Assembly: GCA_973895155.1 (NCBI GenBank)
Contig: OZ316897.1
Span: 10,106,001-10,170,000 of the forward strand
Direction: 5' to 3'
From: Marsupella aquatica
Lineage: Eukaryota; Marchantiophyta
Length of the DNA: 64,000 bases
Part shown: positions 22,601 through 34,712 of the stretch, piece by piece
Layout: the number at the start of each line of letters is the position of its first letter
Numbering within the stretch: the stretch's first letter is position 1
The notes under the pieces: model-generated
The model's input: the letters and a program-made list of their open reading frames with translations, nothing else
What the model was told of the DNA's origin: nothing
Databases searched by the model: none
Program-made: the position numbers and the translations under genes

Positions 22601-24606
22601 TTAAGAGAGCAGGCAGGAGACTTTCAGCGAACTCTAAACTTTACAGGCCAAAAGAGCACCAACCTCTCTTTGTGTTTGTACATCCCAAACTCGCACACTT
22701 TGGTCGAAAGAGCCAGATGCTAACAGGTTACTCGTCTTCGAAAATTGCGCAGCGTAGACAGCTCCCTTGTGGCCCTGAAAATCCACACCCTTCAATCAAC
22801 TTTTCCAAGCCTACAAACGAAACCTGGAAATACTAACCCAGCCATGTCGAAGGCACTAAACTCGCAGAAAATGATTCTTGTACGTCAAATGAGATTCGGG
22901 TTTTGGTGTCCTTAAAACCTTGAGATCATATTGATGATAAAATCTACGGCCATCAGCTTTGCGGTGAGACTTTGGAGCAGGTACTCCTGAAATCAGAAAA
23001 CCCCGAAAAAAAAATTCAGCTCTGAAAAACACAGGTGCAGTTAAGAGAGAATTTCCAAAACCCAACAGCTGCAAAATTCTACGACAAACTTGCAAAGTTT
23101 CATTCACAACTAGAGCCACAATATGTCCTTGATCAACATCCTGACAGGGATCGATTACAATATTCAGAACAGTAACAGCAAACTGATCTAATCACTTCGC
23201 TATTACTGTTCCAACAGTGGAGTGGGAAAACTTTCGACTCGTCAACATTCTCTGCCAATTCCATGCAAAACGCTGATCAAAAGCGCACCTTGGAGCCCAA
23301 CCTTGGGTTGAGGTGCAAGATCAGGAACACGTACTGCTTCATCAAGCTGCGGCCCAGAACTTTCTGGTGTGATGATATTATCTATATCAAAAGGTTTCAC
23401 AGCCTTCCCCAAGTGTTCAATACAAGCACTGTGCCTGTTCAATTTACCACAAGTGAGACTTGTCAAAACGTGCAATTTAAACATGGTGGGTTTGGCACTC
23501 AGATAATGAAACACCAGACCCTCCTTAACACACATTTCTGTCACCCTAACCTGGAACATCACCTACCACCCTAGTCCAGGACTTAAGAGTGACCAAGCTC
23601 CTAGGAGAGTATCTTCAAGAACCTAAGGTTGAGGTCAAAATTATGCAAGGCAGCAACTTACGCAGATACAATCCGTGTAATTGAGTTCAGGATTGTTAAA
23701 CTTGTCTAGCACTAACTTCAGTAAAGAGTCTGACTAGTCCCCAAGTGACCATTCTGTTGGAAAGACTCCACAATTGAAGCCGAAGCTACGGGATGCTGTC
23801 AAGCCTTTGAATTTTAGACCAGATGAACAAATGGAGCCAACAATCCCCAAACCAGGTTGACACTCCGTACACGTAGCCGAACCTAATTACAACAGTCTAC
23901 CTGCGATCTATCATGGGGTACAGATTTACAGCGCTAGACACCGGTAACTAGTGCCACCGCAACAGACACTCGTGGTCCAGGGTTTTTAAATCTAGTCAAA
24001 CTAAGATACAATAGATAAGTTTTATGAAAGTGAGATGCTGCAAAACGGAGGAATCTGTGCAGTTAGCATTGCCCATCTCACGAGAAGGAGAGATAATTGA
24101 AGGGCGGTGCCATATTAGTTAAACAGAGAAAGTATGCAAAGGCAGAGCAATCCACTAGAGCCAATGGAATAGGGTAATGGCTCTTACGGCCTTTTTTAGA
24201 CATTTGATGATCAACCATCAACAAGCGAGTTCATTCTCCTTCCCGTGCCCCTTTGGGAGTCAGTTGCCTTCAAATTCATTCAATGCGAACATCTCTCTTA
24301 CTCAGAGGCATTTTCCTACTGCAGCTCTGAGCCTAAGCAGTGGGACTTCTGAAGGTATTCTTTCAATAAGCTTACAGTCTAGGAGCGTATAAAATAGTCA
24401 GTCCGGACATACCTGACACTTAAATCGTACACAGCCTTCTTCAAGCCACGATTTTCCTTTTCCAGCTGGTCCAGTCGTTGCTTCAACTGCTTATTTTCTT
24501 TGAGCACCAAATCCAAATTACTCTTGTAATATGCTTCAGATCCCGAAGCCTTCACACTCTGCGGTGCACTTGAGAGGGAAAGCCTGGAGGCGGACGGCGA
24601 GGCCAT
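19678..24606 (-). CDS. WD40-repeat protein with N-terminal coiled coil (11 exons)
   Basis: Exons in transcript order: 24606-24413, 23428-23289, 22986-22919, 22774-22664, 22217-22034, 21721-21449, 21131-21084, 20780-20640, 20374-20287, 20131-20038, 19833-19678. All introns are GT-AG and every junction keeps phase, giving 1497 nt, 498 aa and a TGA stop. Residues about 25-64 form a coiled coil (LKENKQLKQRLDQLEKENRG). Seven WD repeats follow from about residue 132, e.g. GHKGAVYAAQF...VRVWD, VSDVCWSND...VKEWD, ALLLATGSAD...YIFD and GHSDRVTGAVFHP...VKVW. A beta-propeller of this type is a protein-binding scaffold, and the coil may allow dimerisation. I cannot name the ortholog group; the order vaguely recalls WDR13-type proteins. 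The exon 7 donor (GTGCCC) is the weakest site. Confidence 0.82.
20522..20600 (+). repeat. 44-bp tandem duplication inside an intron of the WD40 gene
   Basis: The segment cataaaaggagacttggct... starts at 20522 and again at 20566, essentially identical over about 35 bp. It lies in the intron between exons 8 and 9 (20375-20639), so it should not affect the protein. Confidence 0.75.
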
Positions 24607-24647
24607 CTCCCTCTAGCTCTCTTCTTCGGTGCACAATCAAGCTTGAG

Positions 24648-24809
24648 GATCAAAATTCTTCAACTCATTGAGGAGCAGGACGACCCACAAGTCTCCATCT
24701 CTTCTGATTTATAAAACTTCGGCGCAGAGATCAAAATTCTTCAACTCATTGAGCAGCAGGACGACCCACAAGTCTCCGTCTCTTCTGAGCTATGAAACTT
24801 CGGCACAGA
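24648..24809 (+). repeat. 81-bp tandem duplication in the promoter / 5' UTR of the WD40 gene
   Basis: Two near-identical copies start with gatcaaaattcttcaactca at 24648 and 24729. The nearer copy ends about 40 bp upstream of the minus-strand start codon at 24606, so the duplication lies in the leader or core promoter. Any regulatory effect is inference. Confidence 0.75.
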
Positions 24810-25945
24810 GGGCCATCCCATCACTTCCGCATGACACTGCTTTCCTCTCCAATCACCCGCATCTCACTCAATGTCCTATCCGTTCCACTAGTCGAATTCA
24901 CGCTTACTCAATTCCTCCACCTGCACTTTTCGAAGTTCTTGCATGAGTTGAGATAATCATCTACCAAGATCAGCTCATGGATTCCGAAGAATGTAAAGAA
25001 AAAATTCAGTCAGGAGAGGCAGACTCGACCTCCCGACTCCTCACCGCTCCATCCATCCCTCAATTCATCGCTAATATTCTTCACGAGAGCTCACCAACGT
25101 CGTAAGCTCCCACAGTCCCACCCATTCCATCCCTTGCACGAACGAAGTGGCGCCCTCATTTACGTCCATGCGTATGCAAATGATGAAAGATATGATGAAA
25201 AGATAAATGGAGGCGATCAGAAAAGAGAAATGATTCCATGCGGGTCATTGTCTAAAATCAGCAAGGTGCACTCATTGAATCGGAATTGCTATGATCAAAT
25301 ATTCCTGCCGATGTCGTCTGTCGATGAGTGAATTGGTACGCTATTAATTCGTTCGATTTCTGCACTCAAGCACTCAAGCTAGACACTCCACTAGCTCCTA
25401 GTAGTGTACTCCTACGCCCCCATCTACTACTGCCTTAAAGTTATTATAACATTAAAGCACGAGAGTCAAGATCGAGGCAGAGAGAGGGAAGATCGAGGCA
25501 TATTAATGACTCCATCCCCTTTTTTTTCCTTTTTCTTTAATATTCCAAAGTTTTATTTCAAAAACAGAAATTAGTTCGTGGACCCCATGTGTTTTGAATT
25601 GAATGAGATTGAAAAATGACTCCATCCCCTTTTTTTTGCCTTTTCCTTTAATATTCCAAAGCTTTATTTCAAAAATAGAAATTAGTTCGTGTACCCTATT
25701 GTTTTGAATTGAATGAGATTGAAAAGTAGATAGTTATTGATATAATAAAATTATGTGCTAAAAATTAGATAGTTATTGATATAGATAAATGTGTTATACA
25801 GTATGACCAATAGAGATTCGAACGGATATCTGGTTTTACCAAAGTGGCCGACCCTCAAGCGGCTCATTCTCCACGTTATAGTGACAAACATGGACACAAG
25901 TTTAGGTCTACTTCGAGCGTTGATAAAGGCGATGCCCACACTCAC
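24810..25945. other. Non-coding, includes a 110-bp tandem duplication
   Basis: No gene is recognised. At 25507-25724 a unit beginning tgactccatccccttttttt is present twice (starts 25507 and 25617, period 110) with a handful of differences. Just after, agatagttattgatata also occurs twice. The region upstream of the WD40 gene may hold its promoter. Confidence 0.5.
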
Positions 25946-26105
25946 AGAGGGGTATGTTCATGAAAGCAGTAGGGTCGACACTGGAGAGTTCTGCCAACAT
26001 CTGAAGCCGTTTTTCTCTCCAATGCCTGAGCTGAAATTTGACGGTTGGAAGAAGGGCTTGAAGTTTGGCTGCTTCAGCTTCTAGTTCTCTCAGGAGATTA
26101 CTCAT
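25946..26105 (-). other. Candidate orphan first coding exon
   Basis: On the minus strand an ATG at 26105 opens a frame of about 53 residues, rich in helix formers (LLRELEAEAAKLQALL, then WREKRLQMLAELSSVD). It ends at a good donor, CTCT/GTGAGT, at 25946. I find no matching downstream exon, and the tandem repeats at 25.5 kb begin soon after. It may be the first exon of a gene truncated by rearrangement. The family is not recognised. Confidence 0.3.
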
Positions 26106-26935
26106 CTTCTAGCTAATCTGGTAACAAACATTTCACCCGTGAAGTTCTTTGGAGGCCTCGCAAGTTTTCTTGAATGTCAATTGGCCGGAAATGCCATCGG
26201 TTGAAGCTGCTCAAACAGACTCAACGTCACTATACGGTGCCTTTAGCGTTACTTGTTCCTAGGGATGACCGTAATCTTGCAGAGTTGTAACATTCGAGGT
26301 ATCAATTGTATGGCGCTTTGTCCCCAATGAGGCAAATTTGTTTTCAGTGTCATTTTGCATAGTGATTTTCCTAAGACTGGCACCCATAATGTGGATGAAG
26401 CACTTCTAGAGCATTTCTTCAATTTATGCAACTGGCGAAGAAATTTGGCCAAACTAAGGTTTGTGGGGACAAGAATTTATTAATGTAGTTCGAAAGCTCT
26501 ACGTATGAAATCAGAGTGCAAATGTTTATCTAGGTTAATTGTGTATAAAATCAACGGAGCGTGTGTTGTATTAAGAGATCTCTTAAGTTCACTGTGGGCC
26601 TCATGACCTCGACGTCCAAGTTGTGAGATTCACATAAAGGGAGAAATTGGAACCCTTCCAAACTTCAAACTAAAATAGAAAGAAGCAATCATATTGTTGT
26701 GATCTACCTACTTAGATTGCAATTGTGGTGGTTCGATAGCTTTCTTGCTTGCCTTCTGTCGCACTGTCCACGAGCATGCGTCATAAGCTACCATTAATAC
26801 TTTGCAGGTTCAACAGTAATCAGCGACCTCTGCTTGAGCAGCTTCTACAATCGGAATTGAGGCAACTATGCATGTAACCACCACTCGTTTGTCGTTGTCT
26901 TTCTAGCCAACTTTCCTAGGCATTTAGATCTTATA

Positions 26936-27213
26936 ATGAGCACCACCGGAGGGAGACATTTTTGAGTCTTCGTTGAATTTGGAAGAATCGCATTACCAAT
27001 TGGGATTTGATGAGGGGTTCAAGGATGGTGTCGAGGCTGGCAAGGTGGACGGGAGAGAAGTAGGGTTGAAGAACGGATTTCAGGTGGGCTGTTGTGGCCA
27101 TTGACTCAAGTGCTTTCTTGCCTAGGGCTCAACAAAGCATAAAGCAGTTCGAAGAGAAGTTGCTAGGATACCCTTTGTGTGATCCGGAGGACAAGCGAGT
27201 GCAAGATATATAA
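26936..27213 (+). pseudogene. LTO1 (ORAOV1)-like gene fragment, frameshifted and truncated
   Basis: The reading from 26955 (DIFESSLNLEESHYQLGF, then EGFKDGVEAGKVDGREVGL) is the hallmark N-terminal region of LTO1, a partner of YAE1 in loading the iron-sulphur cluster on ABCE1/RLI1 during ribosome biogenesis. After GFQ the frame hits a stop at 27102. In the +1 frame from 27088 the later LTO1 region resumes (SIKQFEEKLLGYPLCDPED) and stops at 27213. The short segment normally between these parts is missing, no intron separates them, and the usual C-terminus is absent. The ATG at 26936 is out of frame by one base. This suggests a processed or deleted pseudogene; an annotation using unusual splicing is possible but less likely. 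Confidence 0.65.
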
Positions 27214-27960
27214 TTAATTACTTAATTGAACCAGAGTGTGGGCAGTCGGTTATTTGGGGTTAAAAAAGTGGTTACGAGTCTATGATTACTTCAACATGAT
27301 TTTGTTACCTAGAGTAAATAAAATGGTTACTTTTAAAATAGTTTTACATCAAGTTTTATGGCACGGCGTCCTTGATTTTACCAAAATCATGCCACAAACA
27401 TGAATGTTGAAGCAAATTTTGTTTTGTAAACCAATATGTACTTGTTTGCAACACATCTCGATGATGTGGCGCGCTGTGGTGCTAGGAAGTTTGGAAGGGA
27501 CCTCCGTAAATAGCCCCAAGAAACCCCACCCCAAGGACCAGCCTAGGAGCAAAGGGACTAAACCCAGAAGCAAAGCAAAAGAACACCGGCACAGGCAGTA
27601 GCAACACCAAGACCCAAGAAAACAAAGCTCCTTGGCCCCTAGGTCAAGACTTTTGGTAGGGAATGAGTCCTAGTTAACCATTTGCTAATGGCTAAAAAAT
27701 GAATTCATCTACAATCCCACATCCAGTGCACAAAATGGCAGTCCCACTAGATTGGCCTAGGGTGAGAGAAAGAAAAGTCTCTAGGATTAAATAATCCCAC
27801 CTGGTGTGTAAATTTCTGCACGTAATAGACATAGACCTTCTCTTACCTGGTTGCTTTACAATTGTGATTGGAACAGAAGGTACTGCCACTGCAATCATGC
27901 CAACCTCTGCCCAGCTAAGGGGAGGTGGGTCAGACCTTTCAAATCCTTCAAATCCTCCAT
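27214..27960. other. No recognisable gene
   Basis: AT-rich sequence. A stretch near 27450-27500 (gatgtggcgcgctgtggtgc...) weakly resembles 36215-36260, which suggests an old shared repeat. Nothing else can be supported. Confidence 0.35.
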
Positions 27961-27963
27961 ATC

Positions 27964-28950
27964 CTAGTTTGTTCTTGCACGGTTGTTGGTTAAAGTGTTG
28001 TTGTGTCGGTCCATGGCTCTAGTCACCATGGTAGCAAGTCCATCTTGGGCCTTAGTGATAGCAAGTTTTGTTTTGGGAGTCTTTGTCTGTTGCCTCGTCT
28101 GCTGTAGAAGAATGTCAACATGCAGCATGGCGCTATTGAGAATGAGATGCAAAGGTAATCTAGCAGATCGAGGGGACATTGAAAAATTTGGGGCATCTTT
28201 CAAGCCAAAGAGTATTAAGCATTTCAACCAGCAAAAGCATGTGCCCTGGATTCTCTTCTAGGTCTGGATGGCAGTGTCAATCTTACCAAAAAGTGAGAAA
28301 CCAGCAGCTTTATCAAAAATTGTACTGTGGGCAACATGTTCAAGGAAGGCCCGCCTTTGAGTGATCGTCGGGCAGTCTTTGAACATGTGAGCAGAACTCC
28401 AATCTCATACAACTACAATTGGAATGTTCAATGGCCATTATTGAAGCCCCACTTTAGAGCGCGAGAATGAATGAAAAAGCCAGAGTGTAAAACTTTCCAA
28501 ATAATAAGCATAGCTTTAGGTGCACTCCAGCCTCTCCACAAGTGTTTCCATCGTTGGTGCCACATTGTGGTGGTGTCAAGCAAGTGCCATTGGCGACTGA
28601 GATTGAGGATTGGCATGTTGCAGTCTCTATTCATGTTGGCCCAAATATGTGTGGGGAGATTCCAGCCATGTTGTTCACTGTTGCCCGACTCCCAATTCCA
28701 CCCTATTTTTTCCTTGGCTCACATTGAGGATATTCAACAAGTTATTCAAGGCAAGCATCTCCCTTGGCCTGGTTGTCCTAAGCTTATGTTATCTTGCATC
28801 TCAGCCACAATCTTCCACTGGCCAACATGTCTTCTGATCAGGATGCATGTCATTTATAGTTTTCACCTAACCTCCAATTCGCAAGACTCTTCAACTGCTT
28901 GTAGTTGTCTTGGCTTGAAAGTTGTAGTTGTCTTGTCTTGAAAGTTGTAG
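27964..28950 (-). mobile_element. Decayed LINE 3' fragment (zf-RVT region), second subtype
   Basis: On the minus strand the pieces read WHQRWKHLWRGWSAPKAML, then VLHSGFFIHSRALKWG (28634-28428). After a frame change come FKDCPTITQRRAFLEHV and a C-terminal tail to about 27964. This is the reverse-transcriptase zinc-finger end of plant L1-like LINEs. It has several frameshifts and stops and differs clearly from the LINEs at 41-53 kb. Confidence 0.5.
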
Positions 28951-29179
28951 TTGCTTGTCAAGAAGATGCAAGAGTTGGTCAATTGAGAGAGATTGAGGCA
29001 ATGTACTGGCTGAGGGTATGAACATCAGATTACTACAAGCTCTATCCCATCCGTTTGGCAAATAGTTCAACATGGGGGCATTGGGGATTCAAATTCCCAG
29101 GTCAAGCAGCAAAGCAACATCCACATTCCACCTTCTTCTCTCCTCGTGGGGCCCAAGGCTGAGCGTCCACCTGATTAGA

Positions 29180-31690
29180 GCATGTGAACTTTTTGTGCTT
29201 TTAGGGACTTGGTCATAACATTGTATTTTCATAGGTTGGTTCAATCTCTCTTAACCCTATTCAATTTTCATTTAAATACCAAATTACACTAAGTTATTCT
29301 TATTTAAAACACTAAGCCATCACTTTTGTTCATTTACAATTTATTGTATTTGTGATCAGGCTCATACATAACTTTCAACTAAATTCAACGCATCATTTTT
29401 ATCTCCACAACATACAACTAAGCATTTTCACCACAACAACATCTCATCGATCATTTCCATCACAACAAAATAGTCCAAACTCATCATTTATTTCTTTTAT
29501 TCTCAAAAGAAGAAGTTTTGGTTCGGGTTTACAAAAATGTTTATTCGGTTGCTCATCCTCTAACTCAGGTCTCCATACTAAACTCAGTTCAGGTCAACAA
29601 GTTAGGTCTTGGTCTCAAGCTCGTCAATGGTTTCCCCCAAGCATTTTGAACACAACTTCAGTCTCCGGCGAGCTTCCTTCATGTCCTCGTTCTTCTTGCA
29701 CTCTTCCTCTTGACCCTTCTTCCTCCTCTCCTCAAGCTTCCAGTCCCACAACAAAAAAACCTACGGCCGGTAACCTCAAACCCCATGGCAGCGGACAATC
29801 CATAGTCTAGAAATGGACCCAATCACCGGGTTCCATTCATCAAATGAAGTCAATTTCCTTATTTCAAACTCTCTACAAAAGCTCCACAACATCAGAGCCA
29901 TAGTGGTCCGGGTGATCCATAACTCTAGATGGAATTTCTTAATTAATTCCATAAACGGCTCATTTTTTCCCTCCTTGTAGCACCTTAAAGTCAAAATCAG
30001 TAAAAGGATAAAGCTTATGAAATGCCACTTTTTAAGCTCCTTTCCTTGTTTTCTGTCTTTACAATCCACTTCTTAGAGCTTTCGTTCCTTTGTGTTCAAT
30101 CTTTTAGCTTCTGAACCTTAGCCTTATCCAGTTCTCTTTTCCAGGCTTGATTTCATGCCCACTCTTTTCCTGAAATTACTTTATTGTATTCAGCCAGCTT
30201 CTTTTTGGATGTCCCAACACAGTCTTACTTCCCTTCACCTAGCTTCAATTATTTTTCTTTGGAAGCTTTCAGGTAATAACAAAGACCCTCTTAGCACCTT
30301 CGCTCTTCATTCATTAATCGTCCTCATCAGGGACCTTATCCTCACTTGATTTGCACGCTGTTGAAATGTCACTGTCTCTGCTCCCCAACTTCTTCCCTTC
30401 TTACAAAATGATCTTGATCACCACTCTTCCACTTTATCACAACCTTTGACACCCAAAGTTCATTCTTGAAATCAGCCGATCCACACCTCAAGCTTAGCAC
30501 CACTCTTATTCACTGTCATTTCTTCTTGCAGCTTAATCAACAGCGGCGCCTCTTGACCCAAAACTTCAGACATCGAAGAGTAATGCAAAAATGCTGGATG
30601 TTTGGAACCAATCGTAATATCTGATCTGTTACTCTGCGATCATTTATCCCCCAAACACTCTGTCCATCCACATTTCTCAATACTGACTCTCGCGAAATAT
30701 CCAAATCTTCAGAAATATCCCACAAAAGCAAGCCTCGCACACACAAGATCAATTGATATGTTGTTAAACTTGAACTTCATCACTAGTACATGTGCATCCA
30801 GCACAAGATGCAGCTCTGTGACTCCTGGGATGTCTACAAGGATTTGATGCAACTCTTCGAAGAAGTCCACCTCCCGCGAGCTGCTCACTTAACTCTCCCT
30901 GCCTTCATCACAGCTCTCAAGTTCCATTCCATCTCTTCCACAACAATTCCTATTCAGCCTCCCGATTCTTGTCCGCTCCTTTCCTTCTATTCACTCCAAT
31001 ACTCACCATCGTTCTCCTTACATTCCCTCTTTTTTGCTGAAGTTCCGTTTTGAACAGTTGAAAGCTCTTTGGCTGTCTTCTTGCTCAACGTTCCTCTTGG
31101 CTTACTCTCCGTTACCGCCACTCTCTCCCTCAATTCCCTTGTTCATTTGAAGGCTCTCCACTGATCGCACATACCACACTTCACTCTCAGTCCATCAATT
31201 TTCCACTCAGCTCTTGCCTGGCTCTTCCCTTCTGCTATCGTAACTCCCTATCAATTCAATTCTTCCCTCAATGGCTCTCCTGCTCGATGCGCATACTCAC
31301 ATACCTCAATTTCTCTTCCTCCCTGGATCACTTGAATTCACATCATTGCCCACCTCCATTCCCGTTCGCATCCCTTTTCTCGCTTCCTCCTTCCTGTCAA
31401 CTCCTTCCCGAGAATCCCCTAATGTCCTTCGCGCCTCCAAGTGCCATCTCCAACATGCCCTTATGAATTCAAATCCTCCCAGGCCGCCACATGTCACTTC
31501 CACAATAAATGCCTCAAATTCCTTAAGCCTAAGCTTCAACTTTCACTTATTTTTATTCCTCTTTTGTCTTATTAACCTTTTTCCACTACAACAAAAGTCA
31601 CACCCAAATTGCATTCCTTCACCAAATACCTCCAACTCAAAATTAAGGCCTTCACTTCCCCTTCTCTATTATCCATCCCGACGACAGCGG
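29180..31690 (+). repeat. LTR-like repeat family, copy 1 (about 2.5 kb)
   Basis: This pyrimidine-rich block aligns in order with the block at 49.0-50.6 kb, from cttttagggacttgg (29201 versus 49061), through ggttcgggtttacaaa (29520 versus 49323) and atggtttcccccaa, to the end tccatcYcgacgaca. It is longer than copy 2, so one has insertions or deletions. Frames open in it are low-complexity and I do not call them genes. Confidence 0.6.
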
Positions 31691-32925
31691 GTGCTATACA
31701 TGTATTCAGGTGCTTGTTGTTTGCTTTGAGGTTGTGTGATCATTGTTGCAATGGGTACACATAGGTCCTTTCCATCTGCTAGATCCATTTGGAGCGCTAC
31801 AAATTAAGGGATTGCATGGTGCCTGTAGGAATGGCACTTTCTCGAGTAGGAGTCTGGAGTTTGGAGTTTGGTATGGTATCCAATAGGGTGTTTTGGGACG
31901 ATAGTGAAACCTGATGTGTCTATGATGCCTTCCTTGGTGGGTAGTACAGGTACTTGTACTCTCATTTGCCATGACACTAGTCTCCAAATTGCCAATTGGA
32001 GCAGTACGTCCCCTTCATTGTTCTCCCATTGCCCGTGTTTGTATTGCCTGTAATCGCCTGTGCCCGTATTACAAACATTGAAATTGTGTCTACGCCTCAG
32101 CACCCCTATAGCATAGGGGTTGATGACTATTTTGAATTAGAACTACAAATTCAAAAAATGAGGATTCACAAGCAATGGATCTCTGAGTCCATCGATTCCT
32201 CTGTTCTTTTGCATTTTTGCATAGAGAACCAACTGAATGTGATGCTTTGCCCAAACAATTCCTTGAGTGGCAGTAGGGAGTTTCCTTATCGTCATCAAAT
32301 CAAACTGAGATTGACATTCTTATCATATCCATGCTTGCTTGCACCATTCAATCTGCTACATTCCTACTTGGAGTTGCAGCCGACCTCAAGAAGTGCTTCC
32401 AAAAAAACTAGAAGTGTGACAACATTCAATATCCTCCTCCTAGCAAATTTGATGGCAGCGCCTTGCAATGGGTCAGGACTAGGGGTGACATACTCTGCTT
32501 GGATTCCCAGAGATTGGCTCAATGATTTCATGTGCAAGTTCATGTGGGGAGGGAAGTGAGGAAAACCTTCCACACACAATTTATAGTAAGAAGATCAACA
32601 GACCATAAGATTAATCAATCAGGGCAACTTGAAAAGATTGTTTCTAGACCCATTTCCGGTATAACTACTACTACTTTGGGCCAGAAGACAAGCGACATTG
32701 AAAGAATGTCATGGCAACATATTTCTTAAGAAACTGATCAAAAGAAAGGGGCGTCTACCCTTGAAACTCAGGTTCTGTTAATTTTTGACAGTTGTAAGCA
32801 CGGACAGCATGAAGGACAAATATTTTGCCATACTTTGCTTCAAGTATGAGGGTTGGGTGAATAATGCCTGACAGAATAGTGTATTTGATTTTGCTTGTGA
32901 GGTTTTGTCCAACTGAATCCTATCA
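31691..32925. other. Unresolved transposon-like remnants
   Basis: Several overlapping frames on both strands are open for 60-190 codons, but none runs cleanly. Near 32430 the plus strand reads YPPPSKFDGSALQWVR, which resembles a retrotransposon gag start motif, followed by stops. No family can be assigned with confidence. Confidence 0.3.
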
Positions 32926-32927
32926 AA

Positions 32928-33895
32928 TTGGTTTTTAACCATCCATATTCCTATGAGGGCACTCCATCAAGCGTGGTTGTTGGTGCAACTTCATTGCAAC
33001 CCATTTTGTGCAGCATAAGGATGCTATTAATACTCTTGCATTGGTTACATAGGAACCACAATGACACGAATAGCAAAGCTTGCCACGGGTTGAACGATAC
33101 TACAACTTATGCATCAAAATGTCACATAGTTAAATGTATTTCTTTGAAAATGAGGGGGAAAATAGAGAGATATTTGAGAGATGGCATGTCACCAAAGGCT
33201 ATCATACGGGTACAATTTGATGAGGTTGGTGTCAAATGGCAAAAAGAGCACCTGGATTTGGATGCAAACAAGATCTTTAATAGAGATATATGTAGCTAAC
33301 ACCAAAAGATATATGGATATCCAATGAGGGAAACAATGCATCAGAGGCAACCATTTTACACAACCAACAATGCAACTAGAGTTCAGAATTGGGTCCATCA
33401 AAATGATTCAAATGTCATCACCAGCCCCAATTAAAAATCAAGGGCCAACTATTCATATTAGCCTGGTTCACAAATGGCAAATGAAAGCAACTTGACATAT
33501 ATTTTGCTAGGACATGATGGTGTAGTGGGGTTTGATGCAACATTCAATTGGTACTAATCACTTTTGGGTACATGTATGATCCAGAAGTTGCACCTATTAA
33601 TTCCAACATTCATGTGACCATTAACTTCTCATCAGCATAATGTTTGATTGATGTGGTGTGGTTCATTGCTTTTGTATAGTTTCCTCTTTATATCATACTA
33701 GTGATGTTCAAAAAATTTCATAATGCAATCTCGGTTTTATTTGCGGTCCTTCAAACCTATAAGGTAGTGCAAGTCATGAAGGTATTGTTAGCATTCAAAA
33801 AAGCTACAGATGGCAAGAGAAGAAATGGGCAAGCGTAGCTTCTGGAAGCTTAATTGTTGCAGATGAGAAGCACACTGTCATTAATTAGGTAATTG
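32928..33895 (+). mobile_element. Decayed MULE-like transposase fragment
   Basis: The plus strand reads YASKCHIVKCISLKMRGKIE, then YLRDGMSPKAIIRVQFDE and DLDANKIFNRD up to 33299. After a stop comes WVHQNDSNV and LLGHDGVVGFDATFNW near 33510-33545. The GVVGFDATF block resembles the first catalytic Asp region of MULE-type plant transposases. A further open piece (SYRWQEKKWASVASGSLIV) lies at 33780-33895. Stops and frameshifts make it inactive. The assignment rests on motif memory only. Confidence 0.4.
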
Positions 33896-34712
33896 CATTT
33901 ATTCATGCTTGGCTTTTGACTTGCCTGCATGCGTCTAAAATCATTGCATGACATGGAATGTCTTGTATAGCTTCACCTGCGTAACATCAGCTTCTTGCAC
34001 CTTTGCAACACCATGTTCTCTCGTGTGTTCCTGAATATGCCCATTACATTTTGTAGGGAGGGCCTAGACAAAGATGTTGTGCCCCTTTGCAAAGGCTTAT
34101 ATCAACACATACCTTTGAGGCATTGATCATGCATTCTAATGGAAATGGTAAGTTTCGCAAATTTGCATTGTCATTGTTTCTATTTCACTTGATCCCTCAC
34201 CTTAATTTCATGTCAATAACTTACTATGTCTTTCAAATGCAGAAGCTTGTTATCATAGTCATCCATCTCCAATGTGATAACAAACCTTAGGTTTGGAAGA
34301 AAACTTAAAACATGAGATTTGAAATAAGAACACCATCAAAACAATTAATAATAACACTCATGTACACCAAATCATAATAGTAGAAATCATGGAATTTATA
34401 TGTTTAAAATAAATTCTAACAACTCTCTAATTGCAAATAAATTTATCTTTATCACTAATGAAATTAATTTGTGGACCCCCATGTTTCTTTGCATAATTCT
34501 GGTGTTTTAATTTTTCAAGTTGCTTAGTGGAGTTTGTGAATTAACAAATTAATGCATCCAAGGAATGTGTTTCTCATGACCTCAAACTGGTTTTTTGGAG
34601 CATACAATTTGGTTTTGACATACAAAATAATTATGTGTGAGAGAAAATTATATTTTTTATTTACGGAAAAAGTGTTTGGATACATTTTTCTGAAATCCAG
34701 ACTGTGATCTAT
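33896..34712. other. No recognisable gene
   Basis: AT-rich DNA with a few short open pieces, e.g. REGLDKDVVPLCKGLYQHI near 34055-34110, that may be more of the preceding transposon. Nothing further can be supported. Confidence 0.3.

Noticed and set aside
25791-26084. 97-codon plus-strand frame at 25.8-26.1 kb
   Set aside because: It lacks an ATG of good context and overlaps a minus-strand frame that has an ATG and a consensus donor; neither is strong, but the minus reading is better.
28471-28941. 156-codon plus-strand frame
   Set aside because: It is antisense to a decayed LINE reverse-transcriptase tail read on the minus strand.
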